NCBI RefSeq assembly: GCF_001808185.1 | Contig: NZ_CP017668.1 | Location: 3,720,001-3,784,000 of the forward strand | DNA: 64,000 nt | Direction of reading: 5' to 3' | DNA from: Jeongeupia sp. USM3 | GTDB lineage: Bacteria; Pseudomonadota; Gammaproteobacteria; Burkholderiales; Chitinibacteraceae | Part shown: one piece after another, positions 59,235-64,000 of the stretch | Position numbering within the stretch: position 1 is the stretch's first letter | How the letters are laid out: every line of letters begins with the position of its first letter | Made by a program: the position numbers and the translations under genes | The notes under the pieces: model-generated | The model's input: the letters and a program-made list of their open reading frames with translations, nothing else | What the model was told of the DNA's origin: nothing | Databases searched by the model: none

Positions 59235-60114
59235 ATGCGGCTTCTTACGCTCAAGATCGACATCGACGGCACGGGCGTGCCCGGGGTCGACCTGTTGCAA
59301 CGCTTCAACGCCAACGCAACCTTCCTGTGGAGCCTCGGGCCGGACCATACCGGCCGGGCGATCAAGCGGGTGTTCCGCCCCGGCTTCATGAAAAAGGTGT
59401 CGCGTACCTCGGTGCGCGAGCATTACGGGATCAGGACGCTGCTCTACGGCACCCTGCTGCCGGGGCCCGACATCGGCAAGCGCTGCGCGCCGCTGATGCG
59501 CGAAGTCGTCGCCGCCGGCTTCGAGAGCGGCGTGCATACCTGGGACCATGAGGACGGCGTTGTGCTGGCCGACGAGGAGTGGACCGCGGCCGAGTTCGAC
59601 GCCGCTATCGAGCGCTATGTCGAAATCTTCGGCGAGCCGCCGCAAACCCACGGCGCCGCCGGCTGGCAGATGAACGCGCATGCGTACCGGCTCGAGCAGC
59701 GGCTTGGCATGCGCTACGCGTCCGACGGGCGCGGCACGCATCCGTTCTGGCCCATGGTCAGGGGCGAACCGGTGCGGGTACCGCAATTGCCGACGACCTT
59801 GCCGACGCTCGACGAGCTGATCGGCATCGGCGGCCTGACCCCGGACAACGTCCACGAGCACCTGCTCGGCCTGACCCTTGCCGAAACGCCATACGGCCAC
59901 GTCTACACGCTGCACGCCGAGCTCGAGGGCATGAAGCTTCTGCCGGTGTTCGAGCGCTTGCGCAGGCTGGCGGGAGCAGGGCTACCAGTTCGTCAGCCTT
60001 GGCGAGCACTGTGCCGCGCTCGATCTGAGCCAGCTGCCGTATCACGAGGTGCGGATGGCCGAAATCCCGGGGCGGAGCGGTGAGCTGGCGGTCCAGGGGC
60101 CCGAATTCTTGTAG
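59235..60114 (+). CDS. ArnD-like polysaccharide deacetylase / deformylase
   Basis: NodB-homology metal-dependent deacetylase of about 293 aa. The sequence LTLKIDIDGTGVPGVDLL (Asp-Gly metal motif), SLGPDHTGRAIKRVFRPGF, GVHTWDHEDGV (metal His), AAGWQMNAHAY, YASDGRG and PQLPTTLPTLDELIG follows E. coli ArnD, which removes the formyl group from undecaprenyl-phosphate 4-formamido-arabinose for lipid A modification. No other arn gene is here, so its lipid-linked substrate is open. Up to GMKLLPVFERL it is intact; the last 40 residues (QFVSLGEHCAALDLSQLPYHEVRM, ending GPEFL) need one or two single-base corrections near 59965-59985. Confidence 0.78.
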
Positions 60115-60127
60115 GTAGTGGCCCAAA

Positions 60128-60156
60128 CAAAAACGCCGGCTGAGCCGGCGTTTTTG
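60128..60156. terminator. bidirectional terminator between ArnD-like and qmcA genes
   Basis: CAAAAACGCCGGC / GCCGGCGTTTTTG, 13-bp perfect stem with TGA loop, in the gap between two converging genes. Confidence 0.92.
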
Positions 60157-60162
60157 TGGGAA

Positions 60163-61010
60163 CTACTTGCTCGCCTTGACGATGTTCATTGCCGTGGCGA
60201 CGACACGGCAACGTCGCTGAGCTGCAGCAGCGTGTTGCCTTGGCGATCTTGCCGAACGCATCGATGTAGCGCTCGGCAACCTTGAGGTTGACCGCTTCGA
60301 TGCCCCGCCGGTTTCGATCGACTTGCCGACGGTTTCGACCGCTTCGGCCGTTGCGCTGGCCAGCCGGATCGCCTGTGCTTCGCCGGTCGCGCGGTTGATC
60401 GCCGCCTGCTTCTCGCCGCGACTGGATCGCCGCTTCGCGCTGGCCGCTGGCGAGGTTGATCTGCTGCTGCTTGACGCCTTCGGACTGGGCGATCAGCGCG
60501 CGCTTTTCCCGTTCGGCGGTGATCTGCTTCTGCATCGCGTGGAGGATTTCCTGCGGTGGTGTCAGGTCCTTGATTTCGTAGCGCAGCACCTTGACGCCCC
60601 AGTTGGCCGCGGCTTCGTCGAGCGAGCACGACCGCGCGGTCCGCGTTCCTCGAAGGTGCGGTCGAGTTCGAGCTTGCCGATCACCGAGCGCAGCGTCGTT
60701 TGCGCCAGTTGCGTGATCGCGAGTATGTAGTCGCTGGCGCCGTAGGAGGCCAGTTTCGGATCGCGAACCTGAAAGTAGAGGATGCCATCGACCTGTAACT
60801 GGGTGTTGTCGCGGGCTGGCAAGGGGGGTTGTGCTTGTACGCGACGCGATCGATGAAGGGGACCACGATGCGCAGGCCCGGCTCGAGTACGTCGTGAAAA
60901 CGGCCAAGCCGCTCACGGACCCACGCCTGCTGCTGCGGGACGATTTTCAGCGTCTTGGCAATGAATATGACGACGATGACCGCAAACGCGACGATGAACT
61001 GCAGCGACAT
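60163..61010 (-). CDS. qmcA: SPFH/stomatin-family membrane protein, QmcA-like (frameshifted as given)
   Basis: Membrane-anchored scaffold protein of flotillin/stomatin type. N-terminal helix MSLQFIVAFAVIVVIFIAKTLKIVPQQQAWV, then RERLGRFHDVLEPGLRIVVPFIDRVAYKHN, VDGILYFQVRDPKLASYG, SVIGKLELDRTFEER, WGVKVLRYEIKDLTPPQEI, MQKQITAEREKRALIAQSEG, and VNLKVAERYIDAFGKIAK. The blocks are collinear but in different frames (several single-base changes, for example near 60630 and 60820). ATG 61010 has GGAG 6 bases upstream; ATG 61022 overlaps the nfeD stop. The nfeD-qmcA pairing is common and supports the assignment. Confidence 0.8.
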
Positions 61011-61021
61011 GGATGACTCCA

Positions 61022-61428
61022 TCAAGGTTGGGGAGGCGAGGTGTCGAGCAGCAGCGTGTTGCCACGCTGCCCGACGATGTAGAACCGGGCCCGGTCGGCG
61101 GGTTCGGCAAATTCGGCGTCCCAGTCTGCGCCAGCGGACCCTGGCGTGGCTGGCGTCGATCCAGCGCTCGATCGTGACAAGGCCGCCGAGATCGAGCGCA
61201 TTGCTGTTGTCGTGCCTCGGCTGGGCCCGGCGTTTCCACCGCCGCAACCCGGCGAGCGCGACCAGGCTGGCGACGGGTGCCGATTTGCACCGCCAGCGAC
61301 GCGAGAGCGCCGCGGTGATCGACCGGCGAGCATGCCGGCAGCAATGGCCAGCAGATAGAAAGTGCCGCTGAACATTTCCAGTCCGACCAGCACGGCGCAG
61401 CGATGAGCCAAATGGTAGTGGGAGTCAT
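61022..61428 (-). CDS. nfeD: NfeD-like membrane protein (frameshifted as given)
   Basis: Small membrane partner of SPFH proteins. The N-terminal piece MTPTTIWLIAA and VLVGLEMFSGTFYLLAIAAGMLAG show the usual two hydrophobic helices, and the end ARFYIVGQRGNTLLLDTS matches the short OB-fold domain. In between the frame changes at least three times. The stop (TGA) touches the upstream ATG of the qmcA gene (TGATG), so the pair is co-transcribed. Confidence 0.7.
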
Positions 61429-61516
61429 GATCAAGTCAGATTAAAAAAAGCTCGGCAAGTTCCCGATCATGCCGCATCCACGAGAGCCGGGCATAGTGTG
61501 CCGGCGGCGGCGGATG

Positions 61517-61543
61517 CGAAAACGGCGACCTTGGGTCGCCGTT
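61517..61543 (-). terminator. serS terminator
   Basis: On the minus strand AACGGCGACC / GGTCGCCGTT forms a 10-bp stem with CAA loop, followed by TTTTCGC, just after the likely serS stop. Confidence 0.8.
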
Positions 61544-61546
61544 TCG

Positions 61547-62793
<1,247 letters not shown>

Positions 62794-62834
62794 GGGCTGG
62801 ATTCTTGTCGTTTATCGGTTGGTGCGGTTGGTCG

Positions 62835-64000
62835 TCATTCGAAGCACCCTAGGACTTTCCGTGCTGCGACCCGCCATGCGGCGTCGAGCTCGGCAAGATG
62901 GCGCAGTTTTTCGGCAATCTTGCCTTCGAGTCCGCGGTGTCGGCAGGTAGAGGCGGGTGCCCTCGAGCCCGTCGGGCAGATAGGTCTCGCCGGCGGCATA
63001 GGCTTCCGTGCGCGTAACGGTACAGCTTGCCGTAGCCGAGCTCCTTCATCAGTCTGGTCGGCGCGTTGCGCAAGTGCTCGGGCACCGGGCGCGACTTGTC
63101 GCCGGCAACGAGTGCGCGGGCGGCGTTGTAGTTGTAACCGGCGTTGGGTGGGCCGCGAGATAGATCACCGCCTGCGCCAGCGCCAGTTCGCCTTCGGGGC
63201 TGCCGAGGCGCTCGAAGGTCTCGACGGCATCGTTGCAGATCGTCATTGCGCGCGGGTCGGCCAGGCCGATGTCTTCCCAGGCCATCCGGACGATGCGCCG
63301 CGCCAGATAGCGCGGTCGGCGCCACCGTCGAGCATCCGGCAGAACCAGTAAAGCGCGCCGTCGGCATTCGAGCCGCGGACCGATTTGTGCAGTGCGGAAA
63401 TCTGGTCGTAGAACGCGTCGCCGCGTCGAAGCGACGGTTGTTCAGCGTCAGTGCGTCCTGCAGGAAGGCCGCATCGAGCCGTGTGCGACCTTGCGCACCC
63501 GCGGCATTGGCGGCCTGTTCGACGAGATTGAGCAGCCGGCGGGCGTCGCCGTCGGCGTAGCTGGTCAGCAAGGCGATCGCGTCGGGAAATCCAGTGCCGG
63601 GTAACACTGCGTGTGCGCCCGGGTGACCAGTTCGGCCAGCGCGTCTTCTTCCAGTGCCTTGAGCACGTAGACCTGTGCGCGCGACAACAGCGCGGCGTTG
63701 ACTTCGAACGACGGGTTTTCGGTCGTTGCGCCGATGAAGGTGACGAGACCCGATTCGACGAAGGGGAGGAAAGCGTCCTGCTGCGACTTGTTGAAGCGAT
63801 GGACCTCGTCGACGAACAGGATGGTGCGCCGGCCGGCGCGGTAGTGCTCGGCCTGTTCCATCGCGGCGCGGATGTCCTTGACGCCGGAAAAAACAGAAGG
63901 GGAATGCGCCGGCCATCAGCCGCGCCAGCGTGGTCTTGCCGACGCCGGCGGTCCCCAGAAGATCATCGAATGCGGCTGGCCCGACGCGACGGCCAGCGCC
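62835..64000 (-). CDS. rarA: replication-associated recombination protein RarA, 5' end cut, frameshifted as given
   Basis: AAA+ ATPase of the MgsA/RarA family acting at stalled replication forks. Collinear pieces on the minus strand: SMIFWGPP...VGKTTLARLMAG (Walker A, at the window edge with a base missing), MEQAEHYRAGRRTILFVDEVHRFNKSQQDAFLPFVE (Walker B), FIGATTENPSFEVNAALLSRAQVYVL, SYADGDARRLLNLVEQAANAAG, MAWEDIGLADPRAMTICNDAVETFERLGSPEGELALAQAVIYLA, APTRLMKELGYGKLYRYAH, and the end LAELDAAWRVAARKVLGCFE stopping at 62835. At least six single-base frame changes. It lies 41 bases before serS, a common pairing. Confidence 0.85.

Overview
The window looks like chromosomal DNA of a GC-rich betaproteobacterium. 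The gene content (yej peptide transporter, rarA-serS, general secretion genes, NlpD-like lipoprotein, many c-di-GMP proteins, a secreted chitin-binding protein) would suit the Neisseriales, for example a chitin-degrading member of the Chromobacteriaceae or Chitinibacteraceae. That placement is inference from protein likeness, not a search. I see no insertion sequence, prophage, CRISPR array or rRNA. There are two tRNA genes (Val, Asp).

Layout. 1-5.0 kb: an MFS exporter cut by the window edge, an NlpD-like lipoprotein, a type-4 uracil-DNA glycosylase, rimI-tsaB and a Nudix hydrolase. 5.3-15 kb: a yejABEF-type peptide importer whose genes are interrupted by a YuiF-type transporter, two small exported proteins and an NhaP2-type antiporter. 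15-27 kb: an Aer-like chemoreceptor, an alpha/beta hydrolase, clpB with a recognisable heat-shock promoter, an MdtD-like exporter behind twin palindromes, a diguanylate cyclase, a FUSC membrane protein and pta. 27-37.3 kb: typA, a secreted protein joining a chitin-binding module to a polysaccharide-lyase-like domain through a hexanucleotide-repeat linker, ydfG, hslR coupled to a two-receiver diguanylate cyclase, an M61 peptidase and a GGDEF-EAL protein. 37.4-45.3 kb: a complete 2-aminoethylphosphonate (AEP) import and breakdown locus. 45.4-54.3 kb: a cysteine-cluster protein, a 7TM diguanylate cyclase, a Rossmann-like protein, hrpA, a PAS-only membrane sensor and tRNA-Asp/tRNA-Val. 54.5-64 kb: gspC-gspD-gspE, a PilZ protein, an ArnD-like deformylase, qmcA/nfeD-type genes, serS and rarA.

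The AEP locus is the most coherent system. Binding protein, ATPase and a double-length permease import AEP; PhnW and PhnX turn it into phosphonoacetaldehyde and then acetaldehyde plus phosphate; a PhnZ-like HD oxygenase and an FAD amine oxidase suggest extra entry points for hydroxylated or N-methylated AEP. Three promoters of the locus carry a GTCTAGAC/T palindrome, and two of them share a 42-bp architecture, but no regulator gene lies in the window.

Two features cut across the map. A family of about 90-bp hairpins with conserved arms sits in four intergenic gaps and probably acts as terminators. From about 54.5 kb to the right end nearly every gene, including essential serS, is broken by many single-base frameshifts that are each repaired by restoring one base; before that point no gene shows this. 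I read it as poor sequence quality in the last 9.5 kb, not gene decay.
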